NCBI RefSeq assembly: GCF_014200575.1
Contig: NZ_JACHBZ010000024.1
Span: 1-63,283, forward strand
Direction of reading: 5' to 3'
Length of the DNA: 63,283 bases
DNA from: Mucilaginibacter saanensis
GTDB lineage: Bacteria; Bacteroidota; Bacteroidia; Sphingobacteriales; Sphingobacteriaceae
The notes beneath the pieces are model-generated. The model worked only from the letters and a program-made list of their open reading frames with translations, did not search any database and was not told the origin of the DNA. Position numbers and translations under genes: made by a program. Each line of letters begins with the position of its first letter. The stretch's first letter is position 1. Below, piece by piece: positions 52,725 to 61,462 of this stretch.

Positions 52725-53642
52725 ATGCTGGTATTCGGAACGCAAATGCACGTGGTTACGTTTATCTTTATCCTGCTGGAATGCTTCATGCTGGTTTTTC
52801 AGCTCGCTTATTACTTGTTGCGGCCCCGGGACCCCAGCAGGATCTGGTACCTGATCCTGTTATCCCTGATGTTATTTTATAATATTACCGGCGGTCTTTT
52901 TCCTGACCCACAAATAAGGTTGGCGGTTCCCATACAGGAAATGATCGCGTATGGGAGTGGCTTTCTGATGGCCTCCTACTTTCCTTTTTACTTTTATAAA
53001 GCTTTTAATTTAAATAGCCTTCGCTGGCACGCCCTATATGGCGTGCCGTTATTCCTGTGGCTGCCCTATGTGATTTTCTTTGTGCTGGCTTATTCCATTA
53101 ACGGTAATCTTCCCGTCGATATCAAGCTGGGGATGGTCGCGCCATTAATTTACGCCCTGGTTTTACTCGTGGTCATCTTCAGAGCAATACAACATCAACA
53201 CCGGACAAAAAGGAGCAGTCATGTCTATCTGGAGGAAATAGTCACCTACTGCGCCATAAGCCCCTGGGCATCTTTGGCCGTATTTGGCGTGGTGGAACAA
53301 AACCAACTGGTGGAGGTGCTGTGTACGAATAGCGGTATCGTGATGATTACGGTTCTTTTTATCTGGACGTCCATTAGAAAAGAGCGGCAGAATTATGCGC
53401 GTAACGTAGAGACTGGGAATTATGGCTTCCGGTCCGGGGCGTTTAATGAAAACGTCAAGACCTATCGGCTGACTAACAGGGAAATTCAAATCATACTGCT
53501 TTTGCGCCGGGGACTGACGTACAGGCAGATATCGGAAGATCTTTTTATCTCCGGAAAAACGGTGGACAATCACGTGCAAAACATCTACGAAAAAACACAG
53601 GTGAAGAATAAATTGTCCCTCTTTCATAAATTACAAATTTGA
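52725..53642 (+). CDS. Membrane-bound LuxR-family transcriptional regulator
   Basis: A 305-residue protein with about seven membrane helices (TFIFILLECFMLVFQLAYYL, WYLILLSLMLFYNITGGLF, YGSGFLMASYFPFYFYKAF, LYGVPLFLWLPYVIFFVLA, GMVAPLIYALVLLVVIF, CTNSGIVMITVLFIW) and a C-terminal LuxR helix-turn-helix (YRLTNREIQIILLLRRGLTY, RQISEDLFISGKTVDNHVQN). A one-component membrane sensor that binds DNA from the membrane; the signal is unknown. It overlaps no gene and follows the GNAT gene by 4 bases. Confidence 0.85.
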   Translation: MLVFGTQMHVVTFIFILLECFMLVFQLAYYLLRPRDPSRIWYLILLSLMLFYNITGGLFPDPQIRLAVPIQEMIAYGSGFLMASYFPFYFYKAFNLNSLRWHALYGVPLFLWLPYVIFFVLAYSINGNLPVDIKLGMVAPLIYALVLLVVIFRAIQHQHRTKRSSHVYLEEIVTYCAISPWASLAVFGVVEQNQLVEVLCTNSGIVMITVLFIWTSIRKERQNYARNVETGNYGFRSGAFNENVKTYRLTNREIQIILLLRRGLTYRQISEDLFISGKTVDNHVQNIYEKTQVKNKLSLFHKLQI

Positions 53643-53861
53643 TAATTATCACACTTACTTGCTTGTAAACCGGGAATAAGGATTTATCCCTATTCTGAAA
53701 AATAAGGTGGAATCCCTATTTATAAACATATTTTTCCGGCGCATTTTTGTTTCATTCCGGGTTATTTATTTGTCAAAATAAATCAAGGTGCCTGTTGTGT
53801 GGCCCGGTAACACAGCATCCATCATACGTGGCATCGTCACGGAATAAGTATTGGAGAAGAT

Positions 53862-54545
53862 ATGCGAAAGCGATATGAGAAGGTTACAGCTTATCCATTC
53901 GCCCGGTTGGATGAGATAACAGAATGGATGTTGAACCCCTTAAAAGAAGAGAGCAGTTTCCTGACAACGGATGAAGTGAGTGATCTGCATGAGCAGTTCG
54001 GTACAGAAACACGACAGGTTTTAAGGAGTTTGAAAACACATACCTTTTGGATTTTGTCAGCAAAAAAACGAAGGGCGGTAGTACAGCAATATATGCAGGC
54101 TGTTCAATTGTTAAAAAAACAGGCAAGTCTTAACCAACAGCATTATCTGGTGAATAGCACATTACAGCACACCGGGGAAGCCATCCTGAATGACTTAAAT
54201 GAGTTGTCCCGTGGCATTGAACAGCGGTATATGAGCCAACTGCAACAACAGGCTGACACGGAAGAAACGCGGTCAATTCCGGCAGGCATGTCTAAAATCA
54301 TCTGCGAGCTTAGCATTGACCAGATGGGCATCATCCTGAAGGCTGCTGATGATATCAAACTGATTGTCTCGCGATCTTTGAGCATGATCTTCAAGTCCAT
54401 TGTTCCCCACTTGTCAACGGCCAATAAGAGAGAATTATCCTGGGACAGCATGCGTAGTAACTCCTATCATCCCGAAGAAAGGGATAAAGAGATGGCTATT
54501 GCCGCGCTTGAAAAATTAATCAGGAAGATCAGGGAATATCGATAG
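53862..54545 (+). CDS. RteC-like helical protein, relative of 49169-50368
   Basis: A 227-residue soluble helical protein. Its last 90 residues (KIICELSIDQMGIILKAADD, SMIFKSIVPHLSTANKRELS, EMAIAALEKLIRKIREY) align in pattern with the C-terminus of the protein at 49169-50368 (KIAINLSVAQIACIIRLL ... LQKMLANLKR). The N-terminal half differs. No DNA-binding motif is obvious. Function unknown. Confidence 0.55.
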   Translation: MRKRYEKVTAYPFARLDEITEWMLNPLKEESSFLTTDEVSDLHEQFGTETRQVLRSLKTHTFWILSAKKRRAVVQQYMQAVQLLKKQASLNQQHYLVNSTLQHTGEAILNDLNELSRGIEQRYMSQLQQQADTEETRSIPAGMSKIICELSIDQMGIILKAADDIKLIVSRSLSMIFKSIVPHLSTANKRELSWDSMRSNSYHPEERDKEMAIAALEKLIRKIREYR

Positions 54546-54623
54546 TAATGTCTCCTGCATTATAAAAAACTCTTTTGCCGAGCACATCATTCCGTCAAAA
54601 CAAAATAGTCTCCAATTAAAGCT

Positions 54624-55002
54624 ATGGCAGTAGAAATGATCTACCATGGTTCAAGTACTGAAACTTTTTCGAACGATTTTTCTACAACAATTGAGGTTTT
54701 TGACCTGATAGTGCACAAACGTGTCCGTTTGGATTATTTAGGATCTTTATCCGCTTTTGCCAAGGAGCATAGTAACCAGACATTGGCCAGCATTGAAGAA
54801 AAAGAATTACTACAGGCGCTCCGGAGTGAAATTCAGCAATTACCTGCAAAAATGAGGGAGATTTTGAAATGCGAATTAATGAGCACTTAACTTATATGGA
54901 CTCGCCTACAAACTCAACATATTAAACAAAACGGTTAAAAGACAAATCAGCAATGCCATCGGGATAATCGTCCTAAGCTGCAGCATTTTTCAATGGCTAT
55001 AA
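54624..55002 (+). pseudogene. ECF sigma factor, truncated and frameshifted
   Basis: The open frame to 54890 ends ELLQALRSEIQQLPAKMREI, the start of sigma region 4; shifted frames continue MRINEHLTYM and then LAYKLNILNKTVKRQISNAI to TAA 55000-55002. That is the region-4 helix-turn-helix (EHLSYxEIAxxLNISxKTVxxxIxxA). Regions 1 and 2 are absent. With the FecR remnant next to it, this is a dead sigma/anti-sigma pair of the type that controls SusC/SusD transporters. Confidence 0.65.
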
Positions 55003-55085
55003 TTATTATCTAAATTGCAATTTTTTCTTTTCGTCTACTACTTCCAGCCCTGGCAGCCGTTATCCTGAATAACCACTGAATAACC

Positions 55086-55243
55086 ATGACCAGGGAACAA
55101 GCCCAGGATTTACCGGATAAAATAAACCTGACCAAAGTACGGCGAAAGCGCAAGCACTTTTGGACCGCCGCTATTCGGAACAACAAGGCATCACCTGCGA
55201 GAACTGGTTGTCGATAAAAACCAATCTTAACTGTCTAAAATAA
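55086..55243 (+). pseudogene. FecR-like anti-sigma factor, N-terminal remnant
   Basis: ATG 55086 opens MTREQAQDLPDKINLTK, and in another frame AQALLDRRYSEQQGITCENW LSI follows to TAA 55241-55243: the N-terminal cytosolic part of FecR-type anti-sigma factors (ALLxxWY-like). The membrane segment and FecR domain are missing. Confidence 0.5.
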
Positions 55244-55281
55244 CAAAACCAATTTTGTCCACTTAAATTAATTTTAACGCT

Positions 55282-56517
55282 ATGAATGTTTTAAAAAAAA
55301 TAATCCTGTTGCTCCCCGGTATTTTCCTTTGGTATGTCACCTATGCTCAAAAAAACACCAGGGAAGCCCCTTTGAAAAGCACGCCTTTAATGGGGTGGGC
55401 AAGTTGGAATAACTACAGGATCGATATAAACGAGAATTTAATAAAAAAGCAAGCAGATGCGCTGGTGGCAACCGGATTAGCAAAGGCCGGATATAAGTTT
55501 CTAAACATTGATGACGGTTATTTTGGAGGAAGGGATTCGAGTGGCAATATACAACCACATCCTATCCGATTTCCCCATGGTATGAAAAGGTTAGCTGATT
55601 ATATTCATGGCAAGGGTTTGAAGGCAGGAATCTATTCGGATGCCGGCATTAACACTTGTGGATCAATGTATGATAAAGATACTATTGGTAGTGGTATGGG
55701 ATTGTTTGGCCACGATAGGCAGGACATTACACAATTTCTGCAAAATTGGGGTTACGATTTTTTAAAAGTGGACTGGTGTGGCGGTGAAAAAATGGGCCTT
55801 GATGAAGAAATGCGCTATACCCAAATCGGAAAGATGATTCATGAAATTCGCCCGGACGCGTTATACAATGTATGCCGATGGAAATTTCCTGGCAAATGGG
55901 TCTGTACCGTAGCCAATTCATGGCGTATTTCGGATGATATATACAACAAGTTTGAAAGCATATTGAAAATTATTGATCTAAATGCGGATTTGTGGAAATA
56001 TGCCAGCCCGGGCCATGTAAATGATATGGATATGCTGCAAGTAGGACGTGGGATGAGCTTTGAAGAAGATAAGACTCATTTTTCGATGTGGTGTATGATG
56101 GCGTCGCCGTTATTACTGGGTAACGACTTAACCACCATGTCAAGCGAAACAAAATCCATAGTTGCCAACGCCGAAATGATTGCCATAGACCAGGATGTAT
56201 TGGTTTATCAGGCCAGGCGTGTGAAGAAAAGTTCCGATGACTTAGAAGTATGGGCCAGGCCTTTGCAATCTACTGTCAGCGGTAAAATTGCAGTTGCTTT
56301 GTTGAACCGGTCGACGAAAAAACAAATCATTAATTTCGATGTGAACGCGCTTGGCATAGACGCAAAAAAAGGGTTTACAATGCATGATGTTTGGAGAAAA
56401 ACAACTACCCCAATTACTTATAAGGCCGTACAAAACATGGAGGTCTTGCCCCATGCGGTAGTTGTATTAACAATTGATGGAACTGCTATACCCTATAACT
56501 TTTTTCAAGAACAATAA
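55282..56517 (+). CDS. Alpha-galactosidase, glycoside hydrolase family 27, secreted
   Basis: A 411-residue enzyme with a signal peptide (KKIILLLPGIFLWYVTYAQ). GH27 hallmarks: LMGWASWNNYRIDINE, FLNIDDGYFGGRDSSGNI, LKAGIYSDAGINTCG, the nucleophile Asp in YDFLKVDWCGG, and the acid/base Asp in SWRISDDI. Then PGHVNDMDMLQVGRGMSFEE and ASPLLLGNDL complete the barrel; a C-terminal beta domain follows (VWARPLQSTVSGKIAVALLN). It removes terminal alpha-galactose from oligosaccharides in the periplasm or outside. Monocistronic, right after the dead sigma/anti-sigma genes. Confidence 0.95.
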   Translation: MNVLKKIILLLPGIFLWYVTYAQKNTREAPLKSTPLMGWASWNNYRIDINENLIKKQADALVATGLAKAGYKFLNIDDGYFGGRDSSGNIQPHPIRFPHGMKRLADYIHGKGLKAGIYSDAGINTCGSMYDKDTIGSGMGLFGHDRQDITQFLQNWGYDFLKVDWCGGEKMGLDEEMRYTQIGKMIHEIRPDALYNVCRWKFPGKWVCTVANSWRISDDIYNKFESILKIIDLNADLWKYASPGHVNDMDMLQVGRGMSFEEDKTHFSMWCMMASPLLLGNDLTTMSSETKSIVANAEMIAIDQDVLVYQARRVKKSSDDLEVWARPLQSTVSGKIAVALLNRSTKKQIINFDVNALGIDAKKGFTMHDVWRKTTTPITYKAVQNMEVLPHAVVVLTIDGTAIPYNFFQEQ

Positions 56518-56710
56518 AATTTTAAGCCATATCAATTCCGGGTCATTGTTGCTACGCAATTTTTATCCGCTTAAAGACGAAATATTGCAGTCGGATTTTT
56601 AAGAATAACCATTATCTCATCCTTGATATTGTAAGGTATTGAATGATAGTGCTTAAGAGGCATAAACGGAAGGGGGTACTTCCTGGTTTTGACAAATTCA
56701 ACTGATTGAA

Positions 56711-56745
56711 AGTTTACAATTTGTGTAAACTTTTACGTATATTTG
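56711..56745 (+). promoter_or_regulatory. Perfect palindromic operator overlapping a TATATTTG promoter
   Basis: Perfect arms AGTTTACA (56711-56718) and TGTAAACT (56724-56731) with a 5-nt spacer lie directly before TATATTTG (56738-56745), 5 bases before the ATG of the GNAT-like gene. This is the arrangement of an autoregulated toxin-antitoxin promoter with an almost leaderless transcript. Confidence 0.75.
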
Positions 56746-56749
56746 AATT

Positions 56750-57223
56750 ATGTATGTAATACATGCCGAAAGCGGTCAGAAACTTCAAGCTGCTATTAGT
56801 AAACTGGACACCAAAGAAATTGCTCAAATCAATAAAACGAAACGGTTTGATTTTAATTGGAATAAGGAAAAGGGTTATGAAGTTTATAAGTTAACAGCCG
56901 AGGGCGTTGACGAACCCATTGGATTAATATCATTAGCAGATCGCCCGGAAGATATTGCAATTGAAATCAGGCTATTGGCATCATCTTTGGAAAATGTGGG
57001 CGATAAAAAATTTTATCAAAGAATCGCTGGCTGTATGATCGCATTTGCCTGTAGAAAAGCGTTTATTGCTCGATATGGCGGTTACGTTTGTTTGAAGCCC
57101 AAGACTGATCTAAGAGGTCACTATCAGGAAATTTATGGATTCGAATCCACGAAATTATTTTTGGTGACAGACGGATCTAATTCGTTATCTTTAATTAAGA
57201 AATATTATGAAGACCAGGAGTAG
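56750..57223 (+). CDS. GNAT-like protein, probable toxin of a toxin-antitoxin pair
   Basis: A 157-residue protein with a GNAT-like pattern: VYKLTAEGVDEPIGLISLAD (beta strands), IAGCMIAFACRKAFIARYGG (helix) and VCLKPKTDLRGHYQEIYGFE (the beta-5/alpha-4 segment). The acetyl-CoA loop is not of the R/Q-x-x-G-x-G/A form, so cofactor binding needs proof. It overlaps the following HTH gene by 17 bases, and the pair stands behind a palindromic operator. GNAT toxins usually acetylate aminoacyl-tRNA; that is family knowledge, not shown here. Confidence 0.6.
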   Translation: MYVIHAESGQKLQAAISKLDTKEIAQINKTKRFDFNWNKEKGYEVYKLTAEGVDEPIGLISLADRPEDIAIEIRLLASSLENVGDKKFYQRIAGCMIAFACRKAFIARYGGYVCLKPKTDLRGHYQEIYGFESTKLFLVTDGSNSLSLIKKYYEDQE

Positions 57224-57758
57224 TAACAAAAAGCACGAGTTAACGAATTTCTCGAAACTCAGCGATAAAGAGCTTGCCGAAGCTTTTGTATTTCCATCAA
57301 AAGCACCTGTCACAGCAAAAGAAAAACAGGAAGAAGATGCGTTTTTTCAGACACGTCGAAAACAATTCGCGAACAGAACGTCACAGCAACAGATATATGA
57401 TAAGTTATTGCAGTTGAAGTTTCAAATAGAAGATTATATTAGCAGTAACCAATATCAGGATGTCCTGAATTTTAGTTATTTCCTGAGTGAATATGTTAAC
57501 CGGCAGGATAAGAAGGATAAAGATTTTGCAGCCGAGATCGATATTAAACCCGTTGTATTAAGCCAGTATCTTAACAATTACCGGACCCCCCCTGAAAAGA
57601 TCGTTTTTAGGCTTGAATTACATTCTAATGGTATGATACCAGCAGTGACCTGGTATAAGTTATTACAGAAGGATAAAGAACATGAAATCATGACAAATTC
57701 CGGCGCCAGGAATGAAGAAAGCAAGCATATTAAAAACAAACTGGAATTTTCTTATTAA
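57207..57758 (+). CDS. Helix-turn-helix protein, probable antitoxin
   Basis: A 183-residue protein: disordered, charged N-terminus (SSNKKHELTNFSKLSDKELA), a helical middle, and a helix-turn-helix near 105-140 (KDKDFAAEIDIKPVVLSQYL NNYRTPPEKI in two steps) typical of XRE-like domains. It starts inside the end of the GNAT-like gene (17-base overlap), so translation is coupled. Probably it neutralises the upstream protein and represses the palindromic promoter at 56711. Confidence 0.6.
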   Translation: MKTRSSNKKHELTNFSKLSDKELAEAFVFPSKAPVTAKEKQEEDAFFQTRRKQFANRTSQQQIYDKLLQLKFQIEDYISSNQYQDVLNFSYFLSEYVNRQDKKDKDFAAEIDIKPVVLSQYLNNYRTPPEKIVFRLELHSNGMIPAVTWYKLLQKDKEHEIMTNSGARNEESKHIKNKLEFSY

Positions 57759-57768
57759 GATTTTTTGC

Positions 57769-58300
57769 TCAGCGAGCGCTACGTGTATTGCCCGAAAAAG
57801 TTATACATGGTAAGGTTTTAAGGATTTCCAACGCATTTTGAATTTGCATAAACCGGCGCTTTGCATTGCTATCTTTCTGGCCTTTAAGTGTTAACCCGAT
57901 ATTTTTCAACGGCCTCCTTAACCTCAAATGGAGTAGTAGCTCTGTCGATACGCAGCGTTTCCGGCAAATCCTTTTTTCAAGGTATGTTATTAATTCCTGG
58001 CCCGTCATTTTATAAGGTGGAAAACATTCATCGTGTTCAGTTTTCAAAAAGCACACAATTAATAGCAAATAAGCTTCGCCTTTACCTATGAATCACTGGT
58101 CTATTTCAGCGGAATATCCACCTTTGCGTGCAAAGCATCTTATATGGGTGAGGTCATATTTTTGAGAAAGTGTCGCAATTAGCGTTTCTTTTGCTTGCTC
58201 CTCCGTAATATAATAATCGGATACCAATTCTTCAATAGGAACGCCGCTATCAATTGAAGCTTGCAAGGGTAAATATAACAGGTTTGAGTGTAAATTACTT
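57769..58300 (-). pseudogene. Decayed coding sequence on the minus strand
   Basis: Two protein-like pieces in different frames: ASIDSGVPIEELVSDYYITE then LTHIRCFARKGGYSAEIDQ (about 58101-58290, no ATG) and TGQELITYLEK followed by DLPETLRIDRATTPFEVKEA (about 57890-58010). They look like the remains of one or two small genes whose families I cannot name. Confidence 0.3.
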
Positions 58301-58437
58301 ATGCTATTGGTTTGTTACAACGATACTCATGCCGAGATTTGAATTTTAGGAAAACAATTTCGACATGAAAATAATAATCAACACCCTTAGTATCTACCAC
58401 ATTCATGATAACAGCTACAATACTTGTGGCAATCATT

Positions 58438-58722
58438 TTAAAGCCAATAAGAAGAAAATGGATGATGCCGATTTGAGCGAATTTTCTCCGGCCATAATTG
58501 TAAATGACAATTTAAATCATAACGACCACCTGTCAGCGTGGATATACCGCTGGTATTGACCACCTGATTCCGGCGGAATGTCAGCGTTCCCGATTCTTTC
58601 ATGATCACATCCAGCCCCACATAACTAACCAGATGCCGCCGGTTACCGACATTTGCAAAACCACCGGTTTCAGCAATAACCGTAATTGCCGTAACAAAGT
58701 TGACTCCAGGAATGGTAATCAC
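58438..58722 (-). mobile_element. IS110-family transposase, C-terminal remnant
   Basis: The minus strand reads ITIPGVNFVTAITVIAETGG, FANVGNRRHLVSYVGLDVIM and KESGTLTFRRNQVVNTSG, the transposase_20 domain of IS110 elements (IPGVG...TAxxxxAExGDxxRF...LxAYxGL). The DEDD N-terminal domain is absent and the end decays into unrelated residues (SGISTLTGGRYDL). No element ends are recognisable; 58301-58437 and 58723-58939 hold nothing I can name. Confidence 0.75.
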
Positions 58723-58939
58723 GTGTTTGGTTCGCTTGGATGGAGATTATGATGAATGAGACAACACTATTTTGGCGCAAGTTGTACAACATCTATTTGA
58801 ACAGTAAACGGATCGCTTTTACACCGCTTTACCACCTGGTACTCGGTTGAGTAGCAAGCATTACCTAAAGGAACAGGTTACGATACGCGCCATTGATCTG
58901 CAGGATAATGAATCAGGTGCATCGCAATCCATTTATAGA

Positions 58940-60316
58940 CTATAAATTATTTTTTTTCACAGAAACAGAGCAAGAAGAGTGCAACAGTATTTTCTGGTAC
59001 AATTCCTTCTGGTTAAAAGGCTTAATGATAAAGTCATTCATTCCCGTCTCAATGACCTTATCTCTTACATCGTGCAACACAGAGGCTGTAAGCGCTATAA
59101 TAGGCAAATCTTTGAACTTTGCATCCGGCAGGTTTCTTATTGCAATTGTACTTTCATACCCATCCATTTCCGGCATTTGGAGATCCATTAAAATCATGTC
59201 ATAATCATTTTTCCGGACCATCTTAAATGCTATTTTTCCATTCGCAGCCTCGTCACTTCTAACAGCCCACAACTTCAGGAACTGCTTAATTAACATAACA
59301 TTTATTTTATTATCATCGACAATTAAGATTTTTAACCCCGCTAAATTTGCTTTTTCTTGTGGGCTCACCTTTTCGGATTGACTTTCAGGTTGTGCCATGC
59401 TGTTTTTTAAACGGAGCCTAAAGTAAAAAACCGACCCTTTACCTGGTTCGCTCTTTACTTTTATTTCACTGTCCATTAGCTGTAGAAGTTTTTTCGAAAT
59501 AGAAAGCCCCAAACCGGTTCCTCCGAATTTTCTTGTTGTATCTGCGGTAGCCTGTGTAAAGCTTTCAAATATTAATTCCAGATTATTGGCAGCTATCCCG
59601 ATGCCGGTATCAGCCACCTCAAAATCAATAAGTGTGTGGTCTTCTTTTTTTTCCAAAAGAGAGGCGTTGATGGTCACACTTCCTTCATTTGTGAATTTTA
59701 TGGCGTTACTGATCAGGTTCGTGAATATTTGCCCCAATCGCACGGGGTCGCCGATAAGCATATCAGGCAAATGAGGATCAGTTATCAGATTAAGCTGAAT
59801 ATTCTTTGCATTAGCACTTTGCGATAAAGTGAGCCTGATATTGTTCAAAAGCCCGGTAATTTTAAAATCCGCTTCTTCAAGTTTTATTTTCCCTGCTTCA
59901 ATTTTACTTAAGTCCAAAATATCATTGATGAGTACCAACAGGTTTTCTGACGAAAACTTTAATAAACTAAGGTATTCGACCTGATCTGACCTGGGATCAA
60001 GCTGCTGAAGTAATTGCGTAAAACCAATTACTGCGTTCAAAGGAGTCCTTATCTCGTGACTCATGGTCGACAAATATTGTGATTTTGCTGATGTGCTATT
60101 TTCTGCAAGTTCCTTTGATTTGGTAAGGACGGTATTAATTTTCTGGTATTCTTTTTCACTAATGTTAAAGGCATGCTCAGTTATTTTTAGTGCCCTTTCA
60201 AATGAATTGTATGATTTATTGATCGAGTCTAAAAAAGCCAATATATTTTCATCTGCCAGGTATTGTTCCGGAAGTAACTTTTTAATTTGGGTATTTAAAG
60301 TAACATTATAATCCAT
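58940..60316 (-). CDS. Hybrid histidine kinase with receiver domain
   Basis: A 458-residue cytosolic kinase without membrane segments: helical N-terminus (1-70), HisKA with H87 (SQYLSTMSHEIRTPLNAVIG), HATPase_c with N box (GQIFTNLISNAIKFTNEG), G1 (DTGIGI), F and G2 (FGGTGLGLSISKKLLQLM), then a receiver (LKILIVDDNKINVMLIKQFL; phospho-acceptor in DMILMDLQMPEMDG; IIALTAS; FIIKPFNQKEL). It starts 3 bases after a FIST sensor gene, so FIST is the likely input. The phosphate could pass on to an Hpt protein elsewhere. Confidence 0.95.
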   Translation of the reverse strand: MDYNVTLNTQIKKLLPEQYLADENILAFLDSINKSYNSFERALKITEHAFNISEKEYQKINTVLTKSKELAENSTSAKSQYLSTMSHEIRTPLNAVIGFTQLLQQLDPRSDQVEYLSLLKFSSENLLVLINDILDLSKIEAGKIKLEEADFKITGLLNNIRLTLSQSANAKNIQLNLITDPHLPDMLIGDPVRLGQIFTNLISNAIKFTNEGSVTINASLLEKKEDHTLIDFEVADTGIGIAANNLELIFESFTQATADTTRKFGGTGLGLSISKKLLQLMDSEIKVKSEPGKGSVFYFRLRLKNSMAQPESQSEKVSPQEKANLAGLKILIVDDNKINVMLIKQFLKLWAVRSDEAANGKIAFKMVRKNDYDMILMDLQMPEMDGYESTIAIRNLPDAKFKDLPIIALTASVLHDVRDKVIETGMNDFIIKPFNQKELYQKILLHSSCSVSVKKNNL

Positions 60317-60319
60317 TCG

Positions 60320-61462
60320 TCAATTTATCAATTCAGTAAAAGTAGTAATGGTCATCGTTTCATTGTGTAATTCACATTGAGAGCCTATATTCATCGGCGA
60401 AATTTCACCATAGGAGTAAAAGCCTGCGATTGCGGTGTTATGACCAAAAACTCTTTTAGCTCCTTGCAACTCTTCCTCAGTTCTTTCCTGAAGGACCAAT
60501 TTCCGGCCAACGCAGCTAACCAGGATCGCTAAATCGGGCTCATAAATTTCTTTATCGCCGAATGAATTTGTTGCCGCTTCTGAGGACGCCCTGATCAATT
60601 TATTAAAATTAGCTTTCATTAGCCTCACTTTACTTCCTTCGGGAAGGTTCCCTGCAAATATCATTGTCTTTTTTTCCTCGTCAATATTCAATATAGTACG
60701 CACCAGGCTTTTAGTTAATCCGTTGATCTTAATGGAAATTGGGAAAAGTAACGCTGAACCGGGCAATTCATCTACAAAATCGCCAAGATATTCTTTATAT
60801 AGGTCAAGTGCATTTCTATGATCTATTTCGTATAAAACATTTTTGTCTGACCGGGTTATAGTTCGTTCGGGGCCAAACTCATCCCATCCTCCCAACGAAG
60901 AGTGCCCGATCAACAAATCGTTTCCGTAGAAACCGATAGCGACAACATTTCCCTGACCAGGTATTTCATTAAGCCCAACGAAAGTTTTTTCAAACCTTTC
61001 ATCATCACCAGCTAATCCCCCAGTTACAGGTATGTGCTGTTTATTGCTGTGATTAAAGCCCTCTACAAGCTCACTACCGTTTATACAAGTTCCGTCGGAA
61101 ACTACGAAAATATTTTTTAAGTCACTTTGATCAAGCTGTTTCATGATATAATTGCCTGTTTCAAAGCTATTTTTATGATCCCTGATATTTGTTTTAATAC
61201 ACCTGACCTTAGTTTTTTCAAATTCAACGGCGGTTACAATAGCGCTGGTGTCATAAACACGATCATCAATTACTCCCCCTGCTGCTGACGAAAGTACAAT
61301 ATCTGCAACAGGGTAAGATTTTCTCAGGTATTGGTATATCTCAGGTTCTACAACACATGCCGATGGACCGAATACGAAAACCAACTGGCAATTATTATAG
61401 TTCAAATCCGAAGGCAATTCTTGCCATTTACTATTTAAAAAATATTGTTGCTTGGTTTTCAT
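60320..61462 (-). CDS. FIST-domain signal-transduction protein
   Basis: A 380-residue protein with FIST N (LVFVFGPSACVVEPEIYQYL, DIVLSSAAGGVIDDRVYDTS, FVVSDGTCINGSELVEGFNH, IPVTGGLAGDDERFEKTFVG) and FIST C (YKEYLGDFVDELPGSALLFP, GAKRVFGHNTAIAGFYSYGE ISP). FIST proteins are predicted small-molecule sensors, perhaps for amino acids, that feed two-component or c-di-GMP systems. Here it forms an operon with a hybrid kinase lacking its own sensor. Confidence 0.95.
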   Translation of the reverse strand: MKTKQQYFLNSKWQELPSDLNYNNCQLVFVFGPSACVVEPEIYQYLRKSYPVADIVLSSAAGGVIDDRVYDTSAIVTAVEFEKTKVRCIKTNIRDHKNSFETGNYIMKQLDQSDLKNIFVVSDGTCINGSELVEGFNHSNKQHIPVTGGLAGDDERFEKTFVGLNEIPGQGNVVAIGFYGNDLLIGHSSLGGWDEFGPERTITRSDKNVLYEIDHRNALDLYKEYLGDFVDELPGSALLFPISIKINGLTKSLVRTILNIDEEKKTMIFAGNLPEGSKVRLMKANFNKLIRASSEAATNSFGDKEIYEPDLAILVSCVGRKLVLQERTEEELQGAKRVFGHNTAIAGFYSYGEISPMNIGSQCELHNETMTITTFTELIN

